Notes: generated by a model from the sequence alone, not told the origin. A stretch of 64,000 nt of DNA from JABDGC01 sp964466595 (GCA_964466595.1 CAYXNR010000005.1:1-64000); one strand, 5' to 3'; numbered from the stretch's first letter, positions 15,378 through 24,200 are shown. Numbers and translations are program-made.

Positions 15378-17789
15378 ATGCATAAATTACGCTTCGCAAG
15401 AAATTGCATCACTGTGATTTTCATTGTCCTTGGAATAGTCGCTGTCAGTACTTTTTACTATATCCAATTTGAACTGCCTGACACGGAGGCTCTCAAAACC
15501 GTACAGCTTCAGGTTCCCTTGCAAATTTATACCAATGATCGCAAATTGATTGCGACCTTTGGTGAAAAAAGACGAATTCCGATACCTTATAATCAAATCC
15601 CGAAACTCTTAATTAATGCTGTTTTAGCAACCGAAGACCAACGCTATTTTCAACATCCGGGTGTTGATTTTCCAGGGCTGATCCGTGCAGCTATCCAGCT
15701 CATCATTACCGGCCGCAAAGAACAGGGCGGAAGTACCATCACCATGCAAGTTGCACGAAGCTTTTATCTCACCCGTCATAAAACCTTTGGCAGAAAATTA
15801 CGCGAGATTTTGCTCGCTCTTAAAATTGAAAATACTTTGCCGAAAGAAAAAATTCTTGAGCTTTATCTCAATAAAATTTTCTTTGGCAATCGCGCTTATG
15901 GGGTTGGCGCTGCTGCGGAAGTGTATTATGGAAAAACGCTTAATCAACTATCAATCGATCAATATGCAATGATCGCAGGCATTCCTAAAGCACCCTCCGT
16001 CTTAAATCCTCTCGCCAATCAAGATGCGGCCATGAAGCGTCGTAATCATGTTTTAACCCGCATGTTTGAATTGCATTATCTAGATGAAAAAACCTATAAA
16101 AATGCAATGAATATGCCACTTGGAGCAAGTTATCATGATTTACAAGTTCAAGTGAAGGCACCCTATGTTGCAGAATTAGCCCGTGAGCAAGTGGAAAGGA
16201 TGTACGGGGACGATGTCTATACGGATGGTTATAAAGTGTATACCACCGTAGATAGCAATTTACAAAATGCAGCTCATCAAGCTGTCTTTAAAGGCTTGGT
16301 TGAGTATGATCAACGTCATGGCTATCGCGGTCCTGAGAATAATTTAGGCATGCCTAATATTAAGCATCTCGGCCAATGGGAAGATCTTCTACTTGACTTA
16401 CCCGTGGTCAATGGCCTGGAACCGGCTGCTGTCATTGATGCCAGTCCTCAATCTCTTGCTGTACTTCGTTCTAATGGCTCTCTCATTACCATTCCCTGGG
16501 AAGGTCTCACCTGGGCTCGTCGCTCCCTTCCGCCTGATGAGGAAACAGGAGATGAAGTCCTCGGACCGCTGCCTCAAACCACGAAAGACCTTGTCCATGT
16601 GGGGGACCTCATCAGACTCATGCAGCTTCCAAGCGGAGCTTGGCGTTTAGCTCAAATTCCAAAAGCAGAAGCGAGCTTAATTGTTCTCAGCCCACAAACC
16701 GGCGGCATTGTGGCAATGGTTGGCGGCTTTGATTATCAACATAGTAATTTCAATCGCGTTACGAGCGCAGAACGCCAACCCGGCTCCAGTTTCAAACCCT
16801 TCATTTACTCCGCAGCGCTTGATCAAGGTTATACGCTTGCTAGTACCATTAATGACGCTCCTTTAATTGTAGAAAATTCAGAGAGGGATACGCTATGGCG
16901 CCCCCAAAATGATACCCACCGCTTTTATGGACCCACTCGACTGCATACAGCACTCATCCACTCACGAAACTTAGTTTCCATTCGTCTACTCGATCAGATG
17001 GGTATCTCCAATGCCATCAAACAGGCGCTTAAATTTGGTTTCTCAACACGACAGTTGCCACATGCGCTCTCACTCGCGCTGGGAACGGCTACGGTTACAC
17101 CTTTGCAACTAGCTGCTGCTTATTCGGTCTTCGCTAATAGCGGATACAAAGTCGTGCCTTATCTAATTAATCGTGTTCAGAACTCTCAACAAGAAATGAT
17201 TTATCAAGCCAAGCCCTTAATGGCTTGCAATCATTGCAACGATAGCCTTGATGCCGCTTCTTCAACAACCACAGAAACCCAAAATAAAAATCCCTTGTTT
17301 CCGACCTATGCACCGCATACCATCAGCGCTCAAAATGCCTTTCTGATTACCTCTGTGCTCTCCGATGTCATTCAACACGGTACTGGCAGCAAAGCCCGTA
17401 ATCTGCGTCGCTCTGATCTAGCGGGTAAAACGGGTACAACCAATAATCAATTCGATGCTTGGTTTGCAGGTTATAACCGCGATCTCGTCGCTGTAGCCTG
17501 GGTCGGCTTTGATCAACCACAATCCTTGCATGAATATGGCAATCAAGCGGCTTTACCAATTTGGATGGATTTTATGCAAGCAGCACTTAAAAATCGTCCA
17601 GAACGTCCTTTTGAGCAGCCTCCTGGCATTGTGAGCGTTCGAATCAGCGCTGCCAGTGGAAAACGTGCCTCGACAAATGAGGGCAATGCTATTTTTGAAT
17701 ATTTCATGACACCCTACCTGCCTGAAACAGAAAGCGCCGCAACGCTTTCGAGCGAGACGGCTAAAAAAGAATCCAACGATATTTATTAA
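15378..17789 (+). CDS. mrcA: Penicillin-binding protein 1A (bifunctional transglycosylase/transpeptidase)
   Basis: PBP1A polymerises glycan strands and cross-links peptides in the periplasm. The protein has a short cytoplasmic start and one membrane span (about residues 10-32). A family 51 glycosyltransferase domain follows with EDQRYFQHPGVD and GGSTITMQVAR, then an OB-like insert, and a transpeptidase domain with SSFKPF (nucleophile Ser near residue 470), SRN and GKTGTTNN. At about 803 aa the length is normal. I use ATG 15378 rather than a TTG 12 bases upstream. It is divergent from pilM, the standard gammaproteobacterial layout, and rph follows 14 bp after the stop. Confidence 0.96.
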   Translation: MHKLRFARNCITVIFIVLGIVAVSTFYYIQFELPDTEALKTVQLQVPLQIYTNDRKLIATFGEKRRIPIPYNQIPKLLINAVLATEDQRYFQHPGVDFPGLIRAAIQLIITGRKEQGGSTITMQVARSFYLTRHKTFGRKLREILLALKIENTLPKEKILELYLNKIFFGNRAYGVGAAAEVYYGKTLNQLSIDQYAMIAGIPKAPSVLNPLANQDAAMKRRNHVLTRMFELHYLDEKTYKNAMNMPLGASYHDLQVQVKAPYVAELAREQVERMYGDDVYTDGYKVYTTVDSNLQNAAHQAVFKGLVEYDQRHGYRGPENNLGMPNIKHLGQWEDLLLDLPVVNGLEPAAVIDASPQSLAVLRSNGSLITIPWEGLTWARRSLPPDEETGDEVLGPLPQTTKDLVHVGDLIRLMQLPSGAWRLAQIPKAEASLIVLSPQTGGIVAMVGGFDYQHSNFNRVTSAERQPGSSFKPFIYSAALDQGYTLASTINDAPLIVENSERDTLWRPQNDTHRFYGPTRLHTALIHSRNLVSIRLLDQMGISNAIKQALKFGFSTRQLPHALSLALGTATVTPLQLAAAYSVFANSGYKVVPYLINRVQNSQQEMIYQAKPLMACNHCNDSLDAASSTTTETQNKNPLFPTYAPHTISAQNAFLITSVLSDVIQHGTGSKARNLRRSDLAGKTGTTNNQFDAWFAGYNRDLVAVAWVGFDQPQSLHEYGNQAALPIWMDFMQAALKNRPERPFEQPPGIVSVRISAASGKRASTNEGNAIFEYFMTPYLPETESAATLSSETAKKESNDIY

Positions 17790-17803
17790 TTGAGAAGAGA
17801 AAG

Positions 17804-18520
17804 ATGATCCGACCCAGTCAACGTAGCCCTCAAGAACTGCGCAATATTCGTTTTACAAGACATTACACTCAATACGCTGAAGGCTCAGTCTTGGTTGAAT
17901 TTGGCCATACCCAAGTCCTTTGCAATGCCAGCTTTTCCCCTGGGGTGCCACCTTTTCTGAAAGATAGCGGCCGTGGCTGGCTGACTGCTGAATATAGCAT
18001 GCTGCCACGTGCGACTCAGACCAGAGTGCCCCGTGAGGCAAGCAAAGGCAAACTCTCAGGAAGAACCCAGGAAATTCAACGTTTAATTGGACGCTCCTTG
18101 CGTAGCATCCTTAATTTTGAAGCTTTGGGTGAAAATACGCTGATAGTGGATTGTGACGTCATTCAAGCAGATGGCGGAACCCGAACTGCCTCGATCACAG
18201 GCAGCTGTATCGCCGTGATCGATGCCTTACAAAATTTAAAAGAAGCAAAAAAAATAGTAAAAAACCCCTTTAAACAATTTGTAGCCTCGGTATCGGTCGG
18301 AATCTACCAAGGCGAAGCTGTTCTTGATTTAGATTATGTGGAAGACAGTCAGGCAGAAACGGATATGAATGTGGTGATGACAGATCAAGGACAATTCATT
18401 GAAATTCAAGGGACGGCAGAAAATAAGAGCTTTAGTGAGGAGTCGCTACAGGCTATGTTAGCTATGGCTAAACAGGGTATTCAGGAATTGTTTCAGAAGC
18501 AAAAAGATGTTTTAAAATAA
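17804..18520 (+). CDS. rph: Ribonuclease PH
   Basis: RNase PH is a phosphate-dependent 3'-5' exoribonuclease that trims tRNA 3' ends. The 238-aa protein is full length, with RPSQRSPQELR at the start and VLVEFGHTQVLCNAS, GWLTAEYSMLPRAT, EIQRLIGRSLR, DCDVIQADGGTRTASITG and DLDYVEDSQAETDMNVVMT, which include the phosphate-binding Arg and the metal-binding Asp residues. AGAGAAAG precedes the ATG. It starts 14 bp after mrcA and ends at a strong terminator, so it may share the mrcA transcript. Confidence 0.97.
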   Translation: MIRPSQRSPQELRNIRFTRHYTQYAEGSVLVEFGHTQVLCNASFSPGVPPFLKDSGRGWLTAEYSMLPRATQTRVPREASKGKLSGRTQEIQRLIGRSLRSILNFEALGENTLIVDCDVIQADGGTRTASITGSCIAVIDALQNLKEAKKIVKNPFKQFVASVSVGIYQGEAVLDLDYVEDSQAETDMNVVMTDQGQFIEIQGTAENKSFSEESLQAMLAMAKQGIQELFQKQKDVLK

Positions 18521-18550
18521 AAACAAATACCTTATTCCTCCTCTCCCCAT

Positions 18551-18593
18551 CCCTCTCCTCCCGCAAAAAAGCGCGGGTGGAGAGGGGGTTTTC
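18551..18593 (+). terminator. Rho-independent terminator after rph
   Basis: CCCTCTCC-T-CCCGC pairs with GCGGG-T-GGAGAGGG (one T-T mismatch) around an A-rich loop and is followed by GGTTTTCT. It begins 30 bp after the rph stop. Confidence 0.75.
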
Positions 18594-18647
18594 TAAGCTA
18601 GGCCCGTGAATAGTTGCAAGCAGAATCCAGTTCACAAAGGTGCTCCA

Positions 18648-18944
18648 TTCCCATTTTCGCGGGACAAAGCTCTCAGCAAGGCTCCANNNNNNNNNNNNNN
18701 NNNNNNNNNNNNNNNNNNNNNNNNNNNNNNNNNNNNNNNNNNNNNNNNNNNNNNNNNNNNNNNNNNNNNNNNNNNNNNNNNNNNNNTTCCCGCTTTCGCG
18801 GGGCAAAGCTCTTAGCAAGGCTCCATTCCCGCTTTCGCGGGGCAAAGCTCTTAGCAAGGCTCCATTCCCGCTTTCGCGGGACAAAGCTCTCAGCAAGGGC
18901 TCCATTCCCGCTTTCGCGGGGCAAAGCTCTTAGCAAGGCTCTTA
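18648..18944. repeat. 39-bp tandem repeat array interrupted by an assembly gap
   Basis: One 39-bp unit (18648-18686) lies left of the gap and four (18787-18825, 18826-18864, 18865-18904, 18905-18944) lie right of it; the third has one extra base. Each unit starts TTCCC and holds the small hairpin CCCGCTTTCGCGGG followed by CAAAGCTCT and AGCAAGG. Variants alternate between GGGGCAAAGCTCTTAG and GGGACAAAGCTCTCAG. There are no unique spacers, so it is not CRISPR. Because 39 is a multiple of three, several frames stay open across it, but these are artefacts. The last unit runs into the 3' end of the next gene. Confidence 0.9.
18687..18786. other. Assembly gap (100 Ns)
   Basis: Exactly 100 Ns lie inside the 39-bp tandem array. 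A round 100 is usually a placeholder of unknown size, so the true copy number of the repeat is not known. Confidence 0.97.
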
Positions 18945-19280
18945 TTTCTTTAATTTTTGCGAAAGGTCTCCTTCAGGTGGTCTATACCCAGGCACGGTCG
19001 CTAGGCCTTGCTGAGTAAAATTCACCAGCTCCCGTGGGGCATTGATATGCGCTTTGCCCTCTACGAGACTCAGGATATGAGTAACAAATTTTTTTAAAAG
19101 ATCTTTTTGTTTATCGTTGAGAGTTAAATTCTGCATAGCCTGCTTAATTCTTTCGGGGGTTTCTTCCGGATCGAGTGATAAAACTGAAGAGGTGACTGTA
19201 CCAAAAAAAGCAGGGCCTGATCTTGCTTTGAGCTGAAGAGCATAATCTCTAAAACGTGGTTGCTCATTTTCGATTGCCAT
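18942..19280 (-). CDS. Hypothetical protein, 112 aa
   Basis: I do not recognise this small soluble protein. It has no signal peptide or membrane span. It contains Pro-Glu rich DPEETPERIKQAMQNL, a helical centre and a Lys-rich tail (SQKLKK). I start it at ATG 19280 (MAIENEQPRF) because GGAGG lies 5 bases before it; the ORF extends five codons further upstream through that ribosome site. Its 3' end abuts the 39-bp tandem array. It is on the same strand as the next orphan gene, 93 bp downstream of it, so the two could form a unit. Confidence 0.6.
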   Translation of the reverse strand: MAIENEQPRFRDYALQLKARSGPAFFGTVTSSVLSLDPEETPERIKQAMQNLTLNDKQKDLLKKFVTHILSLVEGKAHINAPRELVNFTQQGLATVPGYRPPEGDLSQKLKK

Positions 19281-19373
19281 ATCTTCCTCCATCATCCTTT
19301 CATTCTAAGAGCTCGGTCTTTTGAGTGCTTTACAGCTATTCAGGGCTAGGCTGAGCTAGCCCTTTCATCCATC

Positions 19374-19754
19374 TTAATCATTCCTAGCTTCAAAAATCTT
19401 TTTTCGCCATTCAGAAAAAGCATGCTCATCTTCACTTCCTAGGGAAGGTACAGCCTCCCCTCTTGTTTTAAAATACCATTCTTTCTCACCGCATTTATCC
19501 CAGGCAAAGCGGGCGAGAACGTCTTTGACCGCCGAGGTTGCAGGCCGGCCTAGTAAATCGTAATGCCAAAAGGCAACGGGCCATTTATTTAAATCCATTT
19601 TGATTAAAGACTTTTGATCTCCTAATTCATAGAGAATATAATGGGCACGATTTTTTATTACTGGATCAAGCTTGGCTTGACTCAAGAGTTCATTTAAGGT
19701 TTTCTCTAAATCTTGCGGGCCCTTTACCAAGGTATACCCCATTTCATTTTCCAT
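19374..19754 (-). CDS. Hypothetical protein, 126 aa
   Basis: This soluble protein of unknown family is Trp-rich and contains WPVAFWHYDLLGRPATSAVK and KCGEKEWYFKTRGE. There is no signal peptide. I choose ATG 19754 (MENEMGYTLV) because GTGAGG stands 6 bases in front of it; the in-frame GTG at 19766 is part of that ribosome site. It lies upstream of the 112-aa orphan on the same strand, between housekeeping genes and a run of repeats, which suggests accessory DNA. Confidence 0.6.
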   Translation of the reverse strand: MENEMGYTLVKGPQDLEKTLNELLSQAKLDPVIKNRAHYILYELGDQKSLIKMDLNKWPVAFWHYDLLGRPATSAVKDVLARFAWDKCGEKEWYFKTRGEAVPSLGSEDEHAFSEWRKKIFEARND

Positions 19755-19921
19755 TCTTAACCTCACTATAAGACTTCAGGCCCTCATTAGATATAAAGCT
19801 AGGGCTTTTTTTCGTGAATTCAAGTCAGCGTAGTAAATGATTATTATAAAACTGTGAGCTTAAAATAGACTTAAAAAGCTCATAATTATATGAAATATAA
19901 GTAATTTTTTTAAATATCATT

Positions 19922-20015
19922 TGTACGATACAAAAATCATTTGTGTCATTCTGAGCGCAGCGAAGAATCTGTATTTCATTGATAATTCAGATCCTTCGCT
20001 TCGCTCAGGATGACA
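19922..20015. repeat. Dispersed palindromic repeat, copy A (94 bp)
   Basis: This sequence recurs at 46542-46636 with only a few differences. It opens with TGTACGATACAAAAATCATT and then forms a long hairpin. The left arm GTCATTCTGAGCGCAGCGAA continues to AATCTG, and the right arm CAGATCCTTCGCTTCGCTCA continues to GGATGAC; about 24 of 27 positions pair. It sits just past the 3' end of xthA in the 277-bp space to the 126-aa orphan. Confidence 0.85.
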
Positions 20016-20031
20016 CATACTCAGGATGGCA

Positions 20032-20817
20032 TCATAAAAGACTCGTTATACTATAATCCATCACCAAAGGAGCATGATCAGAAAAACGTTCTCCGCGATA
20101 AACAAAGGCAGCTTTCACGGCCTCTTTCAGTCCGGGGGTAATCACTTGATAGTCGATCCGCCAACCCACATTATTAAGCCAGGCTTGCTGACTCCGATAG
20201 GACCACCAGGTGTATTGCTCTGGTTCTTGATTAACAACCCTAAAAGCATCTACCAAGCCAAAGTCGCCAAATAATTTATCCATCCAAGCTCTTTCTTCTG
20301 GGAGAAAGCCTGAACTTTTTTGGTTAGCCCGCCAATTCTTTAAGTCTTGTTTGGTATGGGCAATATTCCAATCGCCGCAAATAATAAATTGCCGCTTTTT
20401 TTTAGCGAGGCTCTTTAAATTCTTTTCATACTGTTCCATAAAAGCATATTTTATAGCCTGGCGATCTTCACTGCTCGTACCAGAGGGAAGATAAAGTGAA
20501 ACAATACTCAGCTGAGCAAAGTCTAGTTGCAAATAACGACCTTCTTCATCCGCTATAGAAAAGCCCAAGCCTTTGATGACTTTTTTAGGCGAATGAGGGG
20601 TGAGGATTCCAACGCCGCTATAGCCCTTCTTTACAGCGCAATGATAATAACTTTGATAGCCGGGCAATTCAAACTCTAGTTTTTCCAAATCTACTTCTTG
20701 GGCTTTTAATTCTTGCAGACAAATTGCATCCGCGCGCTGTGCTTGAACCCATTTAAAAAAGCCTTTGCGAGCAGCAGCCCGAATTCCATTCAGATTAGCT
20801 GTAATTAAACGAAACAT
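20032..20817 (-). CDS. xthA: Exodeoxyribonuclease III
   Basis: This enzyme cuts DNA at abasic sites and degrades 3' ends during base-excision repair. The 261-aa protein has the full endonuclease/exonuclease/phosphatase fold: ITANLNGIRAA with the metal-binding Asn, LQELKAQ with the catalytic Glu, GDWNIAHTKQDLKNW, and the terminal SDHAPLVMDY with the catalytic Asp-His. TWWSYRSQQAWLNNVGWRIDY is the loop that recognises the abasic site. It ends in a normal C-terminus and follows the AsmA-family gene by 3 bp, so they are probably co-transcribed. Confidence 0.96.
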   Translation of the reverse strand: MFRLITANLNGIRAAARKGFFKWVQAQRADAICLQELKAQEVDLEKLEFELPGYQSYYHCAVKKGYSGVGILTPHSPKKVIKGLGFSIADEEGRYLQLDFAQLSIVSLYLPSGTSSEDRQAIKYAFMEQYEKNLKSLAKKKRQFIICGDWNIAHTKQDLKNWRANQKSSGFLPEERAWMDKLFGDFGLVDAFRVVNQEPEQYTWWSYRSQQAWLNNVGWRIDYQVITPGLKEAVKAAFVYRGERFSDHAPLVMDYSITSLL

Positions 20818-20820
20818 AGG

Positions 20821-21954
20821 TTAGTGAAAAAGACTTTTGATGAAGGCATTGGCTTTATCCGGAAGCTTTTTTTGTATTTCCTCACCCATTCTTTGTAATT
20901 CCTCTTTACCGATCTCTTTCATTAAAGCGAGGGTATCAAGCGTCACCGCAGGCTCACTCAATTTCCCTGAAATCTGAATTGGAACGGCTTTGCCATAAAG
21001 AGCTAAAACCTTATTCGTTTTTTCTTCAAGCTTAGAACGAATCTCAACATGATAATCAATGGTTTGATTCACAAGATCAAGAGGACCGGTCGCCTTCAGC
21101 GTATAAAAGGAAGAATCTAAGCTCAAATTATTTGTAGATATAACGCCATCTTTAATCAAGCCTGTGCCACTCAGTTGTCCAAATTGCGTTTCTCCGCCGC
21201 CGGGTGGATGTTGCGGCAAGGGTTCTTTATTAATTAAAGCAGCTGCGGTATTCACAAAATAGGCAAGATCAATCCCTTGAAGAGAACCTGCGGCCATCTG
21301 GATTTGCCCACTGCCATTTAAATGGCTTAAGAGTTCCTCTGTTTTCTGACCTTGCGTGGTCACATCCCAATTGAGATCAGCGCGACCCTTCACCTGCAAT
21401 TTTGCAGATTTTCCAGAGAGTCCTTCTAGTAATTCTGCTAGGGCAACCTGATTTAACTTTCCAACAACATGCAAATTTGGAGAAGGCGTTTTTAAAAAGA
21501 CAGTGGCCTCGGCATTCAAGCTGCCTTGATACAAATCTGCACTTAATTGTTTAAGCTCCAGTACTTGATTTTTTAAACTCAGCCTTGCCCTCACCCTCGA
21601 AGCTTGTAAATGATTAATTTGCAAACTTTCTATACTCGCCTTCGTAAAATCGAGTTGCTGATGCAATAAGGGTCTAAACTTGGCTCGTAGAACAAGATTT
21701 TTTAAACGAGAAGTAAATACAGCAGGCTCGGTAATACTAACCTCCTCTGCTGCCATACCAAGATGCGGATAAAAAGACCAAGACAGCTTTCCTGGAATCT
21801 GCATTTCAAAACCAGTCAATTGTTTAAATTGAGAAATAATAAGCGGTTTAAATTGATTGGGGTCAATGACTAAGGTCACGACTATTATAGCGGCGAAAAG
21901 ACCACAAACCATGAGCCCAACAAGAATAGTTGTCCACTTTAATAGAGTCTGCAT
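20821..21954 (-). CDS. AsmA-family inner-membrane protein
   Basis: This 377-aa protein has an N-terminal membrane span (residues about 8-30). The AsmA-type periplasmic beta-rich domain follows: DPNQFKPLIISQFKQLTGFEMQIPGKLSWSFYPHLGM near the start and a C-terminal LNGSGQIQMAAGSLQGIDLAYFVN block. AsmA-like proteins are thought to help move phospholipids between membranes or to limit outer-membrane protein misassembly. It is shorter than E. coli AsmA (617 aa), so the middle domain is reduced. It lies 38 bp downstream of tRNA-Gly and directly upstream of xthA. Confidence 0.9.
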   Translation of the reverse strand: MQTLLKWTTILVGLMVCGLFAAIIVVTLVIDPNQFKPLIISQFKQLTGFEMQIPGKLSWSFYPHLGMAAEEVSITEPAVFTSRLKNLVLRAKFRPLLHQQLDFTKASIESLQINHLQASRVRARLSLKNQVLELKQLSADLYQGSLNAEATVFLKTPSPNLHVVGKLNQVALAELLEGLSGKSAKLQVKGRADLNWDVTTQGQKTEELLSHLNGSGQIQMAAGSLQGIDLAYFVNTAAALINKEPLPQHPPGGGETQFGQLSGTGLIKDGVISTNNLSLDSSFYTLKATGPLDLVNQTIDYHVEIRSKLEEKTNKVLALYGKAVPIQISGKLSEPAVTLDTLALMKEIGKEELQRMGEEIQKKLPDKANAFIKSLFH

Positions 21955-21992
21955 GAGCTGTCCTTTTTTAACTCCTCATATCATAACACATG

Positions 21993-22063
21993 AGCGGGTG
22001 ATGGGAATCGAACCCACGTTAGAAGCTTGGGAAGCTCCTGTTCTACCATTGAACTACACCCGC
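21993..22063 (-). tRNA. glyU: tRNA-Gly (anticodon CCC)
   Basis: The minus strand folds as a tRNA. The acceptor arms are GCGGGTG/CACCCGC, the D-loop is GTTCAATGGTAGAAC, the anticodon stem is GGAGC/GCTTC around loop TTCCCAA (anticodon CCC), and the T-arm is TGGGTTCGATTCCCA. The discriminator is T and the CCA end is not encoded. The sequence closely follows E. coli glyU. It lies between the protease gene and the AsmA gene on the same strand. Confidence 0.96.
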
Positions 22064-22102
22064 AGAAAAGTCGAGATCAATAATAAGCGTGTAGCTTAAC
22101 AC

Positions 22103-23731
22103 TTAACACGAGCTCACCTCAATGCCTACACTCTTAAAAGCTGCTACCACCGCTTGCTGCGAATAGCCATAGTCCCTTACCGCATCCATCACCCCACAGG
22201 CGGCTTCTTTAAAATCAACTGTTGCCGTCCAATAGTAGCGATTAGCCTGAACCATCAGATCAAAGGCTTGTCGCGTAGACCAACCTGGCGCAGTAGCAAT
22301 TAAATAAAAAACTCGATTATAGATGCCGCTACTGAAATGAACATTCAGCTCCTCATTATAATCTTTTATATGTTCAATCGAACAAGGTTCTCCTGGCTTG
22401 ACTGCTTCACAATCTAAAGCGGGATGATCCATATAACGTAAAGCCTTCGATTTTTCTTTTATAATTTCCGCACCAATCTGCCAGTGATTATTTCCATTTA
22501 CAAAAAATTCAGCAGCTTGTGCCGCCATATCAGAAAAAGCTTCGTTTAAACCGCCGGATTGTCCAAAATAAATAAGATTAGCATGCTGCTCCGTAAAACC
22601 ATGACTGATTTCATGGGCACCGACGCCTAAGGAAATAAAAGGATAAAAAGAAGAACCGCCGTCTCCGAAAGTCATTTGCTCTCCATCCCAGTAGGCATTG
22701 TCGAGATCCTCATGGACTCGCATGATGAGCTTCAGGGGTTTACCCTCTTTATTCGTTAAAGCCGGCAGCTTGTACCATTGTGCATAGAGGTCCTTAATTA
22801 TTTTTCCAATAAATAAAGCATCATTGCTGGGAGAATAAGCGCCATTGACAGCATCCAAGCTGCCATTCCAAAATAACTGGCTATGTTTGGCTGAAGGGGT
22901 ACTGCAAACAAACATCGCCTTCAGATACTGATGCTGCAAATTTTGATGACGAACATCTTTGACAACCACCTCTTCATTTTCAAGATAGCAAAGCTCGTGT
23001 GCTAGATCGCGTTGAATTTTTAAGGCTGAATAATGTCCGGGTAGACCATCATAATAAAACTTGCCGCCTTTGAGATTACCGCCACAGCCCCCGGCTAAAA
23101 CGTTACGAAGCGGCTCACGCGTTTTGATCTCGTCCCAACTTTGATAAACTTGCAGTGTCGTCGCATCAATGAGATAAGCAGGTTTTGCAGGAAGACCCTG
23201 CTCTTTTTGTTGCTTAAACTGAAGCCAATACGTCCAATGTGCTTTTTGATAGCGATCCACATAAATGACCAGTGTGGTTTTTTTGTCGCTAAACTCTTGA
23301 TGGGTTCCGGTTTTTTGCTGGTTCAGTGCAAGAACTGCTGCTAAGGCTTGTTCAGCACGCGCTTTTCCAAAAATAAAAGCCGGCGCTTTCTCTAAATCTG
23401 CCTCTAGCTTGAGATAAACCCTACCATTCATTTTAAGCGCTGGTGAGAACAACAGCTTCCGCCATCCTAACTTTGACCGTCCTCGATCGGGAAAATGCAT
23501 CATCACTTCGCCGCCCCAAACCGGATAACCAGCATAGGTTTCCTGCAAACGAAGATGCACTATATTTTTATCATCGAGCTCACGACGCACTTCTTTCAAG
23601 TCCGTTTGATTTTTTATGAGCTCAAGTGAAAACGGCATCTGCTGTCGTAGATTTTTTAATTGCGCTGCTTGCACTGGAGACAAGCACAATAAACTGATGA
23701 GAAAAAAAATAGAAACTATTTTATAAATCAT
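22103..23731 (-). CDS. Secreted thermolysin-like zinc metalloprotease (M4)
   Basis: This is a 542-aa preproenzyme. It has a signal peptide (MIYKIVSIFFLISLLCLSPVQA), an FTP/PepSY-type propeptide to about residue 195 and an M4 catalytic domain. Zinc ligands are in HEISH (about residues 372-376) and GGLNEAFSD, and the late catalytic His lies in NVHFSSGIYNRVFY. I start it at ATG 23731, the start of the signal peptide, rather than at the upstream Met 37 codons earlier, because that extension is translated from a palindromic repeat. The family includes the Legionella ProA/Msp protease, a type II secretion substrate. The gsp genes start about 550 bp away, which suits the same export route (inference). 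Confidence 0.95.
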   Translation of the reverse strand: MIYKIVSIFFLISLLCLSPVQAAQLKNLRQQMPFSLELIKNQTDLKEVRRELDDKNIVHLRLQETYAGYPVWGGEVMMHFPDRGRSKLGWRKLLFSPALKMNGRVYLKLEADLEKAPAFIFGKARAEQALAAVLALNQQKTGTHQEFSDKKTTLVIYVDRYQKAHWTYWLQFKQQKEQGLPAKPAYLIDATTLQVYQSWDEIKTREPLRNVLAGGCGGNLKGGKFYYDGLPGHYSALKIQRDLAHELCYLENEEVVVKDVRHQNLQHQYLKAMFVCSTPSAKHSQLFWNGSLDAVNGAYSPSNDALFIGKIIKDLYAQWYKLPALTNKEGKPLKLIMRVHEDLDNAYWDGEQMTFGDGGSSFYPFISLGVGAHEISHGFTEQHANLIYFGQSGGLNEAFSDMAAQAAEFFVNGNNHWQIGAEIIKEKSKALRYMDHPALDCEAVKPGEPCSIEHIKDYNEELNVHFSSGIYNRVFYLIATAPGWSTRQAFDLMVQANRYYWTATVDFKEAACGVMDAVRDYGYSQQAVVAAFKSVGIEVSSC

Positions 23732-23771
23732 TTTTAAAATCCTTTTAGTTAACCAATCCTGCTTTGAGCTT

Positions 23772-23810
23772 CTCTGTACGGTACAAAAATGATTTTTGTA
23801 CCGTACAGAG
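23772..23810. repeat. Perfect 39-bp palindrome related to the dispersed repeat
   Basis: The arm CTCTGTACGGTACAAAAAT, a single central G and the exact reverse complement make 19 paired bases. The left arm matches the outer end of dispersed copy B at 46540 (CTCTGTACGATACAAAAAT). It lies between the divergent M4 protease and NIF3-like genes, about 40 bp before the protease ATG. It could be a solo end of that repeat, and as a stem in the protease leader it might affect expression. Confidence 0.85.
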
Positions 23811-23888
23811 TATGAGCTTATAAAATTGCCATGCTTAATCAAGCAGAATTTGCTAATTTAGTTTGTCCTATTAGCTAGAGGTTGAATC

Positions 23889-24200
23889 ATGTACAAGCTT
23901 AGTTTTTACGTTCCTGAAACACATTTGGAAAAGGTAAAAAATGCCCTCTTTGCCAAAGGGGCGGGTCAGCTCGGCCATTATCGTTGCTGTGTCTGGCAGT
24001 GTCTCGGCGAAGGTCAATTTATGCCCGGAGAAGGTAGTAAGCCTTTTATCGGCAAACAACAACGCTTAGTTAAGGTGCCGGAATATAAAGTAGAAACCAT
24101 CTGTGAAGACCAATACATACAAGCAGTCGTTGCTGCGCTTAAAAAAGCCCATCCCTATGAAGAACCAAGCTATGAGGTGATACGCATGGAGATTTTTTAA
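23889..24200 (+). CDS. NIF3-like C-terminal domain protein (YqfO type)
   Basis: This 103-aa stand-alone protein matches the CutA-like domain that is inserted in NIF3 proteins such as YqfO. It has YKLSFYVPETHLEKVKNALFAKGAGQLGHYRCCVWQ, GEGQFMPGEGSKPFIG and the ending HPYEEPSYEV. Gammaproteobacteria often carry it as a short separate gene. Its role is unknown, and metal binding is suggested by the fold. TAGAGG precedes the ATG. It is divergent from the protease gene. Confidence 0.9.
   Translation: MYKLSFYVPETHLEKVKNALFAKGAGQLGHYRCCVWQCLGEGQFMPGEGSKPFIGKQQRLVKVPEYKVETICEDQYIQAVVAALKKAHPYEEPSYEVIRMEIF

Noticed and set aside
18648..18944. Possible CRISPR array
   Set aside because: The units are contiguous copies of one 39-bp sequence with no unique spacers, and no cas gene is present.
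18606..19018. Several ORFs crossing the 39-bp tandem array in both directions
   Set aside because: The unit length is a multiple of three, so frames stay open by repetition, and each ORF runs through 100 Ns. They have no ribosome sites and no family match.
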